A DNA stretch of 64,000 nucleotides from Pseudarthrobacter naphthalenicus (GTDB lineage: Bacteria; Actinomycetota; Actinomycetes; Actinomycetales; Micrococcaceae), in the NCBI RefSeq assembly GCF_029076445.1, contig NZ_JARESG010000001.1, forward strand, positions 124,001-188,000, read 5' to 3'. The notes under the pieces are model-generated. The model did not search any database and was not told the DNA's origin. It was given only the letters and a program-made list of their open reading frames with translations. Below, piece by piece: positions 34,805-44,620 of the stretch (within the stretch, counting starts at the first letter, position 1; each line of letters opens with the position of its first letter). Position numbers and translations under genes: made by a program.

Positions 34805-35644
34805 ATGGGAATCCGTAAGTACAAGCCGACTACACCGGGCCGTCGTGGCTCGAGCGTAGCGGACTTCACCGAAATCACGCGGTCGACTCCGGAAAAGTCG
34901 TTGGTACGTCCGCTGCCCAAAAAGGGCGGCCGTAACAACACCGGTAAGATCACCACTCGTCACAAGGGTGGTGGACACAAGCGCCAGTACCGTCTGATCG
35001 ACTTCCGTCGCCACGACAAGGACGGCGTCAACGCCCGCGTTGCCGAAATCGAGTACGATCCGAACCGCACGGCTCGTATCGCCCTCCTGCACTACGTTGA
35101 TGGCACCAAGCGTTACATCATCGCCCCTAACAAGCTCTCCCAGGGTGACGTTGTTGAGGCAGGTTCCGGTGCTGACATCAAGCCCGGTAACAACCTGCCC
35201 CTGCTCAACATCCCGGTGGGTACCGTAATCCACGCAGTTGAACTGCGTCCGGGTGGCGGCGCCAAGATGGGCCGCTCCGCCGGCGCATCGATCCAGCTTG
35301 TTGCCAAGGAAGGCCGCTTCGCCCAGCTGCGTCTGCCTTCCGGCGAAATCCGCAACGTTGATGTGCGCTGCCGCGCAACCATCGGCGAGGTCGGCAACGC
35401 CGAGCAGTCGAACGTCAACTGGGGCAAGGCCGGCCGCATGCGGTGGAAGGGCGTTCGCCCGACCGTCCGTGGTGTCGCCATGAACCCGGTTGATCACCCG
35501 CACGGTGGTGGCGAGGGTAAGACGTCCGGTGGACGTCACCCCGTCAACCCGAACGGTAAGCGTGAGGGCCGCACCCGCCGCCCGAACAAAGAGAGCGACA
35601 AGCTTATTGTGCGTCGTCGTCGTACTGGCAAGAACAAGCGATAG
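34805..35644 (+). CDS. rplB: 50S ribosomal protein L2
   Basis: The 279-residue L2 is required for subunit joining and peptidyl transfer. [22 protein letters not shown] N-terminus and the C-terminal [11 protein letters not shown], with its functionally important His, are intact. CGAGG lies upstream of the ATG. Confidence 0.98.
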   Translation: MGIRKYKPTTPGRRGSSVADFTEITRSTPEKSLVRPLPKKGGRNNTGKITTRHKGGGHKRQYRLIDFRRHDKDGVNARVAEIEYDPNRTARIALLHYVDGTKRYIIAPNKLSQGDVVEAGSGADIKPGNNLPLLNIPVGTVIHAVELRPGGGAKMGRSAGASIQLVAKEGRFAQLRLPSGEIRNVDVRCRATIGEVGNAEQSNVNWGKAGRMRWKGVRPTVRGVAMNPVDHPHGGGEGKTSGGRHPVNPNGKREGRTRRPNKESDKLIVRRRRTGKNKR

Positions 35645-35656
35645 GAGCCTGGACAC

Positions 35657-35938
35657 ATGCCACGCAGCCTGAAAAAAGGTCCTTTCGTTGACCAGCACCT
35701 CTTTGTGAAGGTGGACAGGGAAAACGAAAAGGGCACCAAGAACGTCATTAAGACCTGGTCCCGCCGTTCGATGATCATCCCCGACATGCTCGGGCACACG
35801 ATCGCCGTACACGACGGACGCAAGCACATTCCGGTGTTTGTCACTGAGTCGATGGTCGGGCACAAGCTCGGCGAATTCGCTCCCACGCGGACATTCCGCG
35901 GCCATGTCAAGGACGACCGTAAGGGCAAGCGCCGCTAG
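35657..35938 (+). CDS. rpsS: 30S ribosomal protein S19
   Basis: The 93-residue S19 binds the 30S head with S13. [15 protein letters not shown] and [16 protein letters not shown] are the family signatures. It sits 12 bp after rplB in the standard L2-S19-L22 order. Confidence 0.98.
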   Translation: MPRSLKKGPFVDQHLFVKVDRENEKGTKNVIKTWSRRSMIIPDMLGHTIAVHDGRKHIPVFVTESMVGHKLGEFAPTRTFRGHVKDDRKGKRR

Positions 35939-35976
35939 GCGCCTGCACTTACGTCAAAGACGAGAGAAGGAAAGCA

Positions 35977-36342
35977 ATGGAAGCCAAGGCAATTGCGCGT
36001 CACATCCGCGTAACGCCTATGAAGGCCCGGCGCGTCGTCAACCTTGTTCGTGGTAAGCAAGCGAATGAGGCTCTGGCAATTCTGAAGTTTGCCCCCCAGG
36101 CAGCTTCAGAGCCGGTATTCAAGGTAGTTCAGTCGGCAATCTCCAACGCCCGGGTCCTCGCGGACCGCGACGGCGTGGCGTTTGACGAAGGTGACCTCAT
36201 CATCAGCGAAGCGTTTGTTGATGAAGGCCCGACCATGAAGCGGTTTCAGCCGCGAGCCCAGGGTCGTGCATTTCAGATCAAGAAGCGCACGAGCCACATC
36301 ACCGTGGTAGTCGCTACCCCGGAGAAAGAGGAGGCTCGCTAA
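35977..36342 (+). CDS. rplV: 50S ribosomal protein L22
   Basis: The 121-residue L22 contributes a beta hairpin to the exit tunnel near macrolide sites. [19 protein letters not shown] and the tip region [13 protein letters not shown] are conserved. Its TAA stop abuts the GTG start of rpsC. Confidence 0.98.
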   Translation: MEAKAIARHIRVTPMKARRVVNLVRGKQANEALAILKFAPQAASEPVFKVVQSAISNARVLADRDGVAFDEGDLIISEAFVDEGPTMKRFQPRAQGRAFQIKKRTSHITVVVATPEKEEAR

Positions 36343-37176
36343 GTGGGACAGAAAGTTAACCCGCACGGGTTCCGACTCGGCATCACCACCGATCACGTAT
36401 CGCACTGGTTTGCTGACAGCACCAAGGCCGGACAGCGGTACAAGGACTTCGTTCGCGAAGACATCCGTATCCGCCAGCTCATGTCCACGGGCATGGAGCG
36501 CGCCGGTATCGCCAAGGTCGAAATCGAGCGCACCCGTGACCGTGTCCGCGTGGATATCCACACGGCACGTCCCGGCATCGTTATCGGCCGCCGCGGCGCT
36601 GAAGCAGACCGCATCCGCGGCGAGCTTGAGAAGCTCACGGGCAAGCAGGTTCAGCTGAACATCCTCGAGGTCAAGAACCCCGAGATGGAAGCTCAGCTTG
36701 TTGCCCAGGGCGTTGCTGAGCAGCTGACTTCCCGCGTGGCTTTCCGCCGTGCGATGAAGAAGGCCATGCAGTCCGCACAGCGTGCAGGTGCCAAGGGCAT
36801 CCGTATCGCTTGCTCCGGTCGACTGGGCGGCGCTGAAATGTCCCGCTCGGAGTTCTACCGCGAAGGCCGTGTGCCCCTGCACACCCTCCGTGCGAACATC
36901 GACTACGGCTTCTACGAGGCCAAGACCACTTTCGGCCGCATCGGCGTGAAGGTCTGGATCTACAAGGGCGACGTCACCGCCAAGGAACTGGCTCAGCAGG
37001 CAGCTGCTGCTCCGTCCCGCGGCCGCGGCCCCAGCGATCGTCCGGGCCGCCCGGGTGGCGCTGACCGTGGTGACCGCCGTCGTCGTACCGACCGTCCGGC
37101 AGCAGAGGCAGCTCCGGCTGCCGAGGCTCCGGCAGTTGAGGCTGCACCCGCTGCAGTAGAAGGAGGACAGGCTTAA
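36343..37176 (+). CDS. rpsC: 30S ribosomal protein S3 with RG-rich tail
   Basis: The 277-residue S3 helps form the mRNA entry site and unwinds mRNA with S4 and S5. The N-terminal region [15 protein letters not shown] and the KH domain loop [14 protein letters not shown] are present. The core ends near residue 222. Residues about 223-277 are an Arg/Gly/Pro-rich then Ala/Glu-rich tail ([14 protein letters not shown]). It starts at GTG directly after rplV and abuts rplP. Confidence 0.98.
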   Translation: MGQKVNPHGFRLGITTDHVSHWFADSTKAGQRYKDFVREDIRIRQLMSTGMERAGIAKVEIERTRDRVRVDIHTARPGIVIGRRGAEADRIRGELEKLTGKQVQLNILEVKNPEMEAQLVAQGVAEQLTSRVAFRRAMKKAMQSAQRAGAKGIRIACSGRLGGAEMSRSEFYREGRVPLHTLRANIDYGFYEAKTTFGRIGVKVWIYKGDVTAKELAQQAAAAPSRGRGPSDRPGRPGGADRGDRRRRTDRPAAEAAPAAEAPAVEAAPAAVEGGQA

Positions 37177-37593
37177 ATGCTTATCCCACGTCGAGTCAAG
37201 CACCGTAAGCAGCACCACCCGGGTCGTTCCGGCGCTGCTACGGGCGGCACCAAGGTCTCCTTCGGTGAGTACGGCATCCAGGCCCTGAGCCCGGCATACG
37301 TCACGAACCGTCAGATCGAGTCTGCCCGTATCGCGATGACCCGCCACATCAAGCGTGGCGGCAAGGTCTGGATCAACATTTACCCGGACCGTCCGATCAC
37401 GAAGAAGCCGGCCGAAACCCGCATGGGTTCCGGTAAGGGTTCACCGGAGTGGTGGGTCGCTAACGTCAAGCCGGGACGGGTTCTCTTTGAGATCTCCGGC
37501 GTCGAAGAATCGGTAGCTCGCGAGGCCCTGCGCCTGGCAATCCACAAGCTCCCGTTGAAGGCACGCATTTTGCGTCGCGAAGGTGGTGAATAG
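37177..37593 (+). CDS. rplP: 50S ribosomal protein L16
   Basis: The 138-residue L16 lies near the A site and tRNA elbow. [19 protein letters not shown] and the loop [14 protein letters not shown] are conserved. It starts immediately after the rpsC stop, indicating coupling. Confidence 0.98.
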   Translation: MLIPRRVKHRKQHHPGRSGAATGGTKVSFGEYGIQALSPAYVTNRQIESARIAMTRHIKRGGKVWINIYPDRPITKKPAETRMGSGKGSPEWWVANVKPGRVLFEISGVEESVAREALRLAIHKLPLKARILRREGGE

Positions 37594-37595
37594 AA

Positions 37596-37925
37596 ATGGC
37601 AGTAGGATCCAAGGAACTTGCATCCGCACAGCTGGACACGTTCGACAACGAGCGCCTCGTTGAAGAGCTCCGTAAGGCTAAGGAAGAGCTGTTCAACCTG
37701 CGTTTCCAGTCCGCCACCGGTCAGCTGGAGAACCACGGTCGTCTGCGCGCGGTAAAGAAGGACATCGCACGCATCTACACCGTTCTCCGTGAGCGCGAGC
37801 TGGGCATTCGTGCCGAGGTTGCCGCACCCGTTGTGGAAGCCAAGGAAGAGAAGAAGTCCAAGAAGGCTGCAACCAAGAAGGCCGACAAGGCTGAAACGGT
37901 TGAGACCGAGGAGGATGCCAAGTGA
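37596..37925 (+). CDS. rpmC: 50S ribosomal protein L29
   Basis: L29 lies near the tunnel exit beside L23. The core motif [21 protein letters not shown], with its surrounding helices, fills residues about 1-70. Residues 71-109 are a Lys/Glu/Ala extension, longer than the usual 60-75-residue family. The last codons carry the same junction sequence as the rplD end, and its TGA overlaps the rpsQ GTG. Confidence 0.97.
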   Translation: MAVGSKELASAQLDTFDNERLVEELRKAKEELFNLRFQSATGQLENHGRLRAVKKDIARIYTVLRERELGIRAEVAAPVVEAKEEKKSKKAATKKADKAETVETEEDAK

Positions 37926-38230
37926 GTGAAAAGGACGAGAACGTGACGGAAACTGTTTCCGCGGCAGCTACCGCTGCCGAGCGCGGTGACCGTAAGACGA
38001 AGCGCGGCTACGTGGTCTCGGACAAGATGGAAAAAACCATCGTTGTCCAGGTTGAGGACCGCGTAAAGCACGCCCTTTACGGCAAGGTCATCCGCCGCAA
38101 CACCAAGATCAAGGCTCACGACGAAGAGAACAGCGCCGGCATCGGCGACCTCGTTCTCCTCGCCGAGACCCGCCCGCTGTCCGCTACTAAGCGGTGGCGC
38201 CTGGTCGAGATCCTCGAAAAGGCCAAGTAA
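37922..38230 (+). CDS. rpsQ: 30S ribosomal protein S17
   Basis: The 102-residue S17 is a primary 16S-binding protein with an OB fold. A charged N-terminal extension (about 22 residues) precedes [18 protein letters not shown], and [14 protein letters not shown] ends the core. It starts at GTG in the rpmC stop. An in-frame GTG at 37943 could remove part of the extension. It is the last gene before the terminator. Confidence 0.97.
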   Translation: MSEKDENVTETVSAAATAAERGDRKTKRGYVVSDKMEKTIVVQVEDRVKHALYGKVIRRNTKIKAHDEENSAGIGDLVLLAETRPLSATKRWRLVEILEKAK

Positions 38231-38260
38231 CACCCGCAGCCTGCTTGCAGGTCCTGCACC

Positions 38261-38296
38261 GGAAACCCCCGTTCCCTTTTGGGAGCGGGGGTTTCC
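38261..38296. terminator. hairpin terminator after rpsQ
   Basis: GGAAACCCCCG pairs perfectly with CGGGGGTTTCC. The trailing T run is within the arm, as in the rplL terminator. It separates the S10 and spc operons. Confidence 0.8.
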
Positions 38297-38418
38297 TCGC
38301 ATTCCGGGGGGCACCCAAGCTACGCCAAAAGCGTGCCGTGCGTGACGCCGTCGCCGCGCCGCCCCGGTTCCCACGCCTCCCCGCCGCCCGCCTCCCCGCC
38401 GCCCGCCTCCCAGATCCG

Positions 38419-38523
38419 GGACCCTCTCTCACTTAATGCGGGTTTTTGGCGGACGCTCGCTCACTTTCCTGAAGAGAGTGAGCGAGCGTTGCCCGAAAAG
38501 GCACATTAAGTGAGAGAGCGTCC
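38419..38523. repeat. composite palindromic repeat, family B copy 2
   Basis: Outer arms 38419-38438 (GGACCCTCTCTCACTTAATG) and 38504-38523 differ from perfect symmetry by one base. The inner hairpin pairs ACGCTCGCTCACT (38453-38465) with AGTGAGCGAGCGT (38477-38489). The outer arms match copy 1 at 2869, while the inner hairpin carries compensated changes (CTCGCTCACT instead of CTCTCTCACT on both sides). Confidence 0.85.
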
Positions 38524-38915
38524 GACGGCGGCGGGCCGCGTTGGCCGGGAACGGCACCTGCGGGGGGCGGGGCTGCGCAGCGGGCACCGCCGTCGAACGT
38601 CCACCCGCATGGCTGGCAGGGACTGCCTGGGGTGTGATATGGGAGCTGGCCCGATCTGTGCTAAGATTTTGAGTTTGTATGGCGCCGTTCGTGCGCCGAC
38701 ATCAACCTCGTAAACAATCGTGCCACGGCATAGTGCCCCCTAGCGCTTCGGACCTGTCCGAAACCGCCTGGGAAGCAAATGTTTTTGGCACGGGAGTTTA
38801 GGCCTGGTCTGGCAAAATCCAGGCAGGTCAAGAGACACCCCGATCAACCGTTCCGCAAGGCTCATTCCGTAGCAAGACCTCGGCCTGAGAACCGGCGCGA
38901 CGCAAGGAGTAAATA
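38524..38915 (+). other. spc operon promoter region and long leader
   Basis: No convincing gene lies here. A candidate -10 TAAGAT is at 38662-38667, leaving a leader of about 240 nt. The leader contains TTCGGAC/GTCCGAA (38747-38762), enclosed by CGTGCC (38719-38724) and GGCACG (38787-38792). This length and structure fit an autoregulated ribosomal-protein leader. Confidence 0.5.
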
Positions 38916-39284
38916 GTGATTCAGCAGGAGTCGCGACTCAAGGTCGCCGACAACACGGGTGCTAAGGAAATCCTTACCATTCGCGTTCTCGGTGGATCTG
39001 GCCGTCGCTACGCAGGCATTGGCGACGTCATCGTCGCTACCGTCAAGGACGCAATTCCGGGCGGCAACGTAAAGAAGGGCGATGTTGTTAAGGCAGTCAT
39101 CGTCCGTACCAAGAAGGAACGCCGCCGTGCGGATGGTTCCTACATCAAGTTTGACGAGAACGCAGCTGTGATCCTGAAGGCTGACGGTGACCCCCGCGGT
39201 ACCCGCATCTTCGGACCGGTTGGTCGTGAACTCCGTGACAAGAAGTTCATGAAGATCGTTTCTCTGGCTCCGGAGGTGCTCTAG
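38916..39284 (+). CDS. rplN: 50S ribosomal protein L14
   Basis: The 122-residue L14 forms an intersubunit bridge and the RsfS site. [20 protein letters not shown] and [22 protein letters not shown] (shortened: [19 protein letters not shown]) are conserved. It starts at GTG with AAGGAG upstream and is first in the spc operon. Confidence 0.98.
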   Translation: MIQQESRLKVADNTGAKEILTIRVLGGSGRRYAGIGDVIVATVKDAIPGGNVKKGDVVKAVIVRTKKERRRADGSYIKFDENAAVILKADGDPRGTRIFGPVGRELRDKKFMKIVSLAPEVL

Positions 39285-39287
39285 TCC

Positions 39288-39647
39288 ATGGCTAAGATCA
39301 AAAAGGGTGACCTCGTTCAGGTCATCACTGGCGCCAAGGCTGAGCGCGGCGGCGACAAGGGTAAGCAGGGCAAGGTTCTGCGCGTATTCCCCGAGACCAA
39401 CCGCGTGTTGGTTGAAGGCATTAACCGCGTAACCAAGCACACCAAGGTCGGTCAGTCGCAGCGCGGCACCAAGACCGGTGGCATCGAGGTTGTTGAAGCT
39501 TCGATCCACATCTCCAACGTGGCTCTGGTTGACCCGTCCACCAAGAAGCCCACCCGCGTCGGTTTCCGCACCGAGACCGTTGAGCGCGATGGCGTGAAGC
39601 GCGAAGTGCGTGTACGCGTGGCCAAGAGCTCCGGGAAGGACATCTAA
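39288..39647 (+). CDS. rplX: 50S ribosomal protein L24
   Basis: The 119-residue L24 initiates 50S assembly. The KOW motif ([21 protein letters not shown]) is followed by [19 protein letters not shown]. Three bases separate it from rplN. Its TAA overlaps the rplE ATG as TAATG. Confidence 0.98.
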   Translation: MAKIKKGDLVQVITGAKAERGGDKGKQGKVLRVFPETNRVLVEGINRVTKHTKVGQSQRGTKTGGIEVVEASIHISNVALVDPSTKKPTRVGFRTETVERDGVKREVRVRVAKSSGKDI

Positions 39648-40228
39648 TGACTGAGACTCTCGAGACTCCGGCAGCGAAGATCGTTCCTCGTCTGAAGACC
39701 AAGTACGCCGAATCCATCAAGAGCACGCTCGTTGAGGAATTCAAGTACACCAACGTCAACCAGGTTCCCCGCCTGGTGAAGGTCGTTGTGAACATGGGTG
39801 TTGGAGATGCCGCCAAGGACTCCAAGCTGATCGACGGCGCTGTCCGCGATCTCACCGCGATCACCGGCCAGAAGCCGCAGGTAACCAAGGCCCGCAAGTC
39901 GATCGCACAGTTCAAGCTGCGCGAAGGCATGCCCATCGGCGCACACGCAACTCTGCGTGGAGACCGCATGTGGGAATTCCTGGATCGTCTGGTCACGCTG
40001 GCTCTGCCCCGTATCCGCGACTTCCGCGGCCTCAGTGGCAAGCAGTTCGACGGCAACGGCAACTACACCTTCGGTCTGACCGAGCAGGTTATGTTCCACG
40101 AAATCGACCAGGATTCCATCGACCGCACCCGCGGCATGGACATCACGGTTGTCACCACTGCCAAGACCGATGACGAAGGCCGCGCGCTGCTGAAGGCGCT
40201 TGGTTTCCCGTTCAAGGCCGAAGACTAA
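39647..40228 (+). CDS. rplE: 50S ribosomal protein L5
   Basis: The 193-residue L5 binds 5S r[37 protein letters not shown] and [20 protein letters not shown] are typical. It is coupled to rplX by TAATG. The usual next gene, rpsN for S14, is missing; a 92-bp gap leads to rpsH. Confidence 0.98.
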   Translation: MTETLETPAAKIVPRLKTKYAESIKSTLVEEFKYTNVNQVPRLVKVVVNMGVGDAAKDSKLIDGAVRDLTAITGQKPQVTKARKSIAQFKLREGMPIGAHATLRGDRMWEFLDRLVTLALPRIRDFRGLSGKQFDGNGNYTFGLTEQVMFHEIDQDSIDRTRGMDITVVTTAKTDDEGRALLKALGFPFKAED

Positions 40229-40320
40229 TCTAACTACGTAACAGGTCCTTCGGTGCAGCCCTGCAGTTCCTGCAGAGGCCGGACCGAGGAAACCGTTATG
40301 AGGAAGGGCACGAGCCCACC

Positions 40321-40719
40321 ATGACAATGACAGATCCTGTCGCAGACATGCTTACGCGTCTGCGCAATGCAAACTCGGCATACCACGATTCCGTGACCAT
40401 GCCGTACAGCAAGCTCAAGGCACGCGTTGCCGACATCCTGAAGGCCGAAGGTTACATCGCCTCCTGGAAAGAAGAAGACGCTGAAGTCGGCAAGAAGCTG
40501 ACCCTCGAGCTCAAGTTCGGTCCGAACCGTGAGCGTTCAATCGCTGGTGTTCGCCGTATTTCCAAGCCGGGCCTGCGTGTTTACGCAAAGTCCACCAACC
40601 TCCCGCACGTGCTCGGTGGCCTGGGTGTCGCAATCCTGTCCACCTCTTCCGGCCTCTTGACTGATAAGCAAGCCGGCAAGAAGGGCGTGGGCGGCGAAGT
40701 CCTCGCCTACGTCTGGTAA
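40321..40719 (+). CDS. rpsH: 30S ribosomal protein S8
   Basis: The 132-residue S8 binds the 16S central domain and represses the spc operon in E. coli. [20 protein letters not shown] and the C-terminal [13 protein letters not shown] are conserved. ATG 40327 is an alternative start. It lies directly after the position normally held by rpsN. Confidence 0.97.
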   Translation: MTMTDPVADMLTRLRNANSAYHDSVTMPYSKLKARVADILKAEGYIASWKEEDAEVGKKLTLELKFGPNRERSIAGVRRISKPGLRVYAKSTNLPHVLGGLGVAILSTSSGLLTDKQAGKKGVGGEVLAYVW

Positions 40720-40737
40720 CGGGAAAGGAAGAGAATA

Positions 40738-41274
40738 ATGTCACGTATTGGACGTCTCCCCATCACCGTTCCCGCCGGCGTTGAGGTCAAGGTTGACGGC
40801 TCTGTCGTCAGCGTCAAGGGTGCCAAAGGCGAGCTGAACCACACTGTGGCCAGCCCGATCGAGGTTTCCCTGGAAGCAGAGACCCTGACCGTCGCCCGCC
40901 CGAACGACGAGCGCGCCTCCCGTTCACTCCACGGCCTGACCCGCACCCTGATCTCGAACATGATCGAGGGCGTAACCAAGGGCTACGAGAAGAAGCTTGA
41001 AATCGTTGGTACTGGTTACCGCGTTCAGGCCAAGGGATCTGACCTTGAGTTCGCTCTCGGCTACAGCCACCCGGTCAATGTCATCGCACCGGACGGCATC
41101 ACCTTTGCAGTTGAGACCCCGACCAAGCTCTCTGTTTCAGGTATCAACAAGCAGCAGGTCGGCGAGGTTGCTGCCAACATTCGCAAGCTGCGGAAGCCGG
41201 ACCCCTATAAGGGCAAGGGCATTCGCTACGCAGGCGAAGTCATCCGCCGCAAGGTCGGAAAGGCTGGTAAGTAA
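40738..41274 (+). CDS. rplF: 50S ribosomal protein L6
   Basis: The 178-residue L6 lies near the factor-binding site. [17 protein letters not shown] and the signature [19 protein letters not shown] are present. GGAAAGGAAGAG lies upstream. rplR begins 2 bp later. Confidence 0.98.
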   Translation: MSRIGRLPITVPAGVEVKVDGSVVSVKGAKGELNHTVASPIEVSLEAETLTVARPNDERASRSLHGLTRTLISNMIEGVTKGYEKKLEIVGTGYRVQAKGSDLEFALGYSHPVNVIAPDGITFAVETPTKLSVSGINKQQVGEVAANIRKLRKPDPYKGKGIRYAGEVIRRKVGKAGK

Positions 41275-41276
41275 CC

Positions 41277-41660
41277 ATGGCCATCTCAATTAATAAGAAG
41301 CGTACGAACAAGAGCAAGTCTGCTTCGCGCAGCCGCCGCCAGCTTCGTATCCGCAAGCGCATCTCCGGCACGGCTGTTCGTCCTCGTCTGGTCGTCAACC
41401 GTTCCGCACGCCACGTATTCGTCCAGGTTGTCGATGACACCAAGGGCCTGACCGTAGCGAGCGCGTCCACTCTGGAAGCCGACCTTCGTGCATTCGAAGG
41501 CGACAAGACCGCCAAGGCCAAGCGCGTTGGCGAGCTCGTCGCCGAGCGTGCGAAGGCTGCCGGTATCGAAGCAGTTGTCTTCGACCGCGGTGGTAACAAG
41601 TACCACGGCCGGATTGCTGCTGTCGCTGACGGCGCACGTGAAGGTGGGCTGTCACTGTGA
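41277..41660 (+). CDS. rplR: 50S ribosomal protein L18
   Basis: The 127-residue L18 binds 5S rRNA with L5. The basic N-terminus, [18 protein letters not shown] and [20 protein letters not shown] are typical. Its TGA overlaps the rpsE GTG. Confidence 0.98.
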   Translation: MAISINKKRTNKSKSASRSRRQLRIRKRISGTAVRPRLVVNRSARHVFVQVVDDTKGLTVASASTLEADLRAFEGDKTAKAKRVGELVAERAKAAGIEAVVFDRGGNKYHGRIAAVADGAREGGLSL

Positions 41661-42388
41661 CGGAAGCAAACAAGGAAAAGGACACTGTGTCTGCAGATCA
41701 GAAGGCGACTGAAGCCGTAGCTGCTCCGGCCACTGAGACCACTGCTCCCGCAGCCGCTGCCGACGACCGCCGTGGTGGCGCTCGTCGTGGCGAGCGTGGA
41801 GACCGTGGCCAGGGCCGCGGCGACCGTGGTGGCCGTGGCGGCCGCGACGGCGGCCGTGAAGCTGAGAAGAGCCAGTTCATCGAACGCGTTGTCACCATCA
41901 ACCGCGTTTCCAAGGTGGTCAAGGGTGGTCGTCGCTTCAGCTTCACCGCCCTGGTCGTCGTTGGTGACGGTAACGGCATGGTCGGCGTTGGCTACGGCAA
42001 GGCTAAAGAAGTTCCTGCCGCAATCGCGAAGGGCGTCGAAGAGGCCAAGAAGTCCTTCTTCCGCGTTCCCCGCATCGGCAACACCATCCCGCACCGCGTT
42101 CAGGGTGAGGCTGCCGCAGGCGTCGTAATGCTGCGTCCGGCTTCCGCCGGTACCGGTGTTATCGCCGGTGGCCCGGTCCGTGCAGTACTGGAGTGCGTGG
42201 GCATCCACGACATCCTCTCCAAGTCGCTCGGTTCCGCAAACGCCATCAACATCGTTCACGCGACCGTTGATGCCCTGAAGCGCCTCGAAGAGCCGGCAGC
42301 AGTGGCAGCACGCCGCGGCCTGCCCCTCGACGAGGTTGCTCCGCCGGCAATGGTGAAGGCAATCCTGAACCAGAAGGCGGGTGTCTAA
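41657..42388 (+). CDS. rpsE: 30S ribosomal protein S5 with RG-rich N-terminus
   Basis: S5 acts in decoding fidelity and, with S3 and S4, at the mRNA entry helicase. From GTG 41657 it has 243 residues, about 75 more than E. coli. Residues 1-35 are Ala/Thr/Glu-rich; about 36-70 are an RG repeat ([19 protein letters not shown]). The core follows ([20 protein letters not shown]). GTG 41687 is an alternative start. It overlaps rplR by 4 bp. Confidence 0.97.
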   Translation: MTEANKEKDTVSADQKATEAVAAPATETTAPAAAADDRRGGARRGERGDRGQGRGDRGGRGGRDGGREAEKSQFIERVVTINRVSKVVKGGRRFSFTALVVVGDGNGMVGVGYGKAKEVPAAIAKGVEEAKKSFFRVPRIGNTIPHRVQGEAAAGVVMLRPASAGTGVIAGGPVRAVLECVGIHDILSKSLGSANAINIVHATVDALKRLEEPAAVAARRGLPLDEVAPPAMVKAILNQKAGV

Positions 42389-42391
42389 GTC

Positions 42392-42598
42392 ATGGCTAAG
42401 AACCTGATTCCCTCCGACTCCCAGTTGGAGATCACTCAGATCAAGTCCGTCATTGGCGGCAAGCAGAACCAGCGCGACACCCTTCGGTCCCTCGGCCTGA
42501 AGCGGATCGGACACACCGTTGTCCGCACCGCCGACGCCGTGACCGTTGGAATGCTCAACACGGTTCCGCACCTGGTAAAGGTAGAGGAGGCGAAGTAA
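42392..42598 (+). CDS. rpmD: 50S ribosomal protein L30
   Basis: The 68-residue L30 has the family core [20 protein letters not shown] (trimmed) and [11 protein letters not shown]. Its stop abuts the rplO start, so the two are coupled. Confidence 0.97.
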   Translation: MAKNLIPSDSQLEITQIKSVIGGKQNQRDTLRSLGLKRIGHTVVRTADAVTVGMLNTVPHLVKVEEAK

Positions 42599-43093
42599 AT
42601 GGCAGAGAAGAACACTGCTGAGAAGGCACAGGGCGCCGCTGCTGAGAAGCAGAACGCTCTGAAGGTCCACCACCTGCGTCCCGCTCCGGGTGCCAAGACC
42701 GCCAAGACCCGCGTTGGTCGTGGTGAAGGTTCCAAGGGTAAGACCGCCGGTCGCGGTACCAAGGGTACGAAGGCCCGCTACCAGATCAAGGCTGGCTTTG
42801 CCGGCGGCCAGCTGCCGCTGCACATGCGCCTGCCGAAGCTGCGCGGTTTCAAGAACCCGTTCCGCGTTGAGTTCCAGGTTGTAAACCTGGACAAGCTCAA
42901 CGAGCTGTTCCCCGAAGGTGGCACTGTCACCGTGGAGAACCTGGTCGAAAAGGGTGCCGTTCGCAAGAACCAGCCCGTCAAGGTGCTGGGCACCGGCGAC
43001 ATCACCGTCAAGGTTGACGTCACCGCCCACGCTTTCTCGGCCAGCGCCGCGGACAAGATTGCTGCAGCAGGCGGAAGCACCACCGCTCTCTAG
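42599..43093 (+). CDS. rplO: 50S ribosomal protein L15
   Basis: The 164-residue L15 is a 50S assembly protein. A short Ala/Glu-rich N-terminus precedes [32 protein letters not shown] and [16 protein letters not shown]. It is the last gene before a strong terminator, so secY is probably transcribed from its own promoter. Confidence 0.97.
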   Translation: MAEKNTAEKAQGAAAEKQNALKVHHLRPAPGAKTAKTRVGRGEGSKGKTAGRGTKGTKARYQIKAGFAGGQLPLHMRLPKLRGFKNPFRVEFQVVNLDKLNELFPEGGTVTVENLVEKGAVRKNQPVKVLGTGDITVKVDVTAHAFSASAADKIAAAGGSTTAL

Positions 43094-43118
43094 AGCCGGT
43101 GGGCTGACGCCCGTTGTG

Positions 43119-43166
43119 AACTCCCGGCGTGCAGGACCTCAGGGCCCTGCACGCCGGGAGTTTTTT
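43119..43166 (+). terminator. intrinsic terminator after rplO
   Basis: AACTCCCGGCGTGCAGG pairs with CCTGCACGCCGGGAGTT and runs into six T. This is a very strong stop for the spc operon. Confidence 0.95.
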
Positions 43167-43223
43167 CACATCCGCCCGCCGAATATTTCCCGCCGCCCGT
43201 CGCCCGGGCGCCCCTAAGGATTA

Positions 43224-43251
43224 TTCGCAGGACCCATCCACCCGTTAGACT
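43224..43251 (+). promoter_or_regulatory. candidate secY promoter
   Basis: TTCGCA at 43224-43229 and TAGACT at 43246-43251 are 16 bp apart, 58 bp before secY. Confidence 0.5.
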
Positions 43252-43309
43252 CGGTTGTTGGGATTATTGAGACCCATCACACCACCCCCTATACAACACA
43301 GGAGGACGC

Positions 43310-44620
43310 TTGCTTAGCGCATTTGGCCGGGCCTTTCGCACGCCTGATCTGCGACGCAAGTTGTTGTTCACGCTGGGAATCATCACAATCTTCCGCTTGG
43401 GTGCCTTCATTCCCTCGCCTGGTGTGAACTACCAGAATGTCCAGCAATGCTTGCAGAACGGTCAGACGGCAGGCGGGCTCTACCAGCTCGTCAACCTGTT
43501 CAGCGGCGGTGCCTTGCTTCAGGTGTCCATCTTCGCCCTGGGCATCATGCCGTACATTACGGCCAGCATCATTGTGCAGCTGCTCCGGGTGGTTATTCCC
43601 CGCTTCCAGCAGCTGTACGAGGAGGGCGCCTCCGGGCAGTCCAAACTCACCCAGTACACCCGGTACCTCACCATTGCCCTCGGCCTGCTGAACGCAACGA
43701 CGCTGGTGTCGCTGGCGCGTTCAGGCCAGCTGCTGCCGGGCTGTGCGCTGCCTATCATTCCTGATAGCAGCATCATCACCACGATCCTGATCATCATCAC
43801 CCTCACCGCGGGCACCGGACTCATCATGTGGATGGGCGAGCTGGTCACGGAAAAGGGTGTGGGCAACGGTATGTCGCTGCTCATCTTCACCTCCATCGCG
43901 GCCCAGTTCCCCACCTCGCTCGGTGCCATCTGGACCTCGCAGGGACCCGGAACCTTCTTCCTGGTTCTGGCCATCGGCCTGGTGACAGTGGCCCTGGTGG
44001 TATTCGTGGAGCAGTCCCAGCGCCGCGTCCCGGTGCAGTATGCCAAGCGCATGATCGGACGCCGCACGGTGGGTGGAACCAGCACCTACATCCCCATCAA
44101 GGTGAACATGGCGGGCGTGATCCCCGTGATCTTCGCGTCCTCCATGCTGTACCTGCCGGGGCTGATTTCACAGTTCAACCAGCCCAAGGCCGGCGAGCAG
44201 ATGCAGCCGTGGGTTGAGTGGATCAACAACAACCTGACCCGAGGAGACCACCCGATCTACATGGCGCTGTACTTCGCCATGATCGTGTTCTTCACCTACT
44301 TCTACGTCGCGATCACCTTCAACCCTGAAGAGGTCTCCGACAATATGAAAAAGTACGGCGGTTTCATTCCGGGTATCCGTGCCGGTAAACCGACCGCGGA
44401 CTACCTGCAGTACGTACTCTCACGAATCACGCTTCCCGGTGCCATCTACCTGGGCTTCGTGGCGCTGATTCCGTTGATTGCACTGGTACTGATCAACGCG
44501 AACCAGAACTTCCCGTTCGGTGGCACCTCGATCCTGATCATGGTGGGCGTTGGCCTTGAAACTGTCAAGCAAATAGATGCGCAACTACAGCAACGTCACT
44601 ACGAAGGGCTATTGCGATGA
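43310..44620 (+). CDS. secY: preprotein translocase subunit SecY
   Basis: The 436-residue channel-forming subunit has ten hydrophobic helices. It starts at TTG with GGAGG upstream, giving MLSAFGRAFRTPDLRRK. RLGAFIPSPGV, the plug region QLVNLFSGGAL and the cytoplasmic loop NPEEVSDNMKKYGGFIPG are conserved. Its TGA overlaps the adk start as ATGA. It partners the secE gene at 4664. Confidence 0.98.
   Translation: MLSAFGRAFRTPDLRRKLLFTLGIITIFRLGAFIPSPGVNYQNVQQCLQNGQTAGGLYQLVNLFSGGALLQVSIFALGIMPYITASIIVQLLRVVIPRFQQLYEEGASGQSKLTQYTRYLTIALGLLNATTLVSLARSGQLLPGCALPIIPDSSIITTILIIITLTAGTGLIMWMGELVTEKGVGNGMSLLIFTSIAAQFPTSLGAIWTSQGPGTFFLVLAIGLVTVALVVFVEQSQRRVPVQYAKRMIGRRTVGGTSTYIPIKVNMAGVIPVIFASSMLYLPGLISQFNQPKAGEQMQPWVEWINNNLTRGDHPIYMALYFAMIVFFTYFYVAITFNPEEVSDNMKKYGGFIPGIRAGKPTADYLQYVLSRITLPGAIYLGFVALIPLIALVLINANQNFPFGGTSILIMVGVGLETVKQIDAQLQQRHYEGLLR

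Noticed and set aside
40229..40320. Hidden rpsN in the rplE-rpsH gap
   Set aside because: At 92 bp the gap is too short for S14 (at least 61 codons) and shows no CxxC zinc motif.
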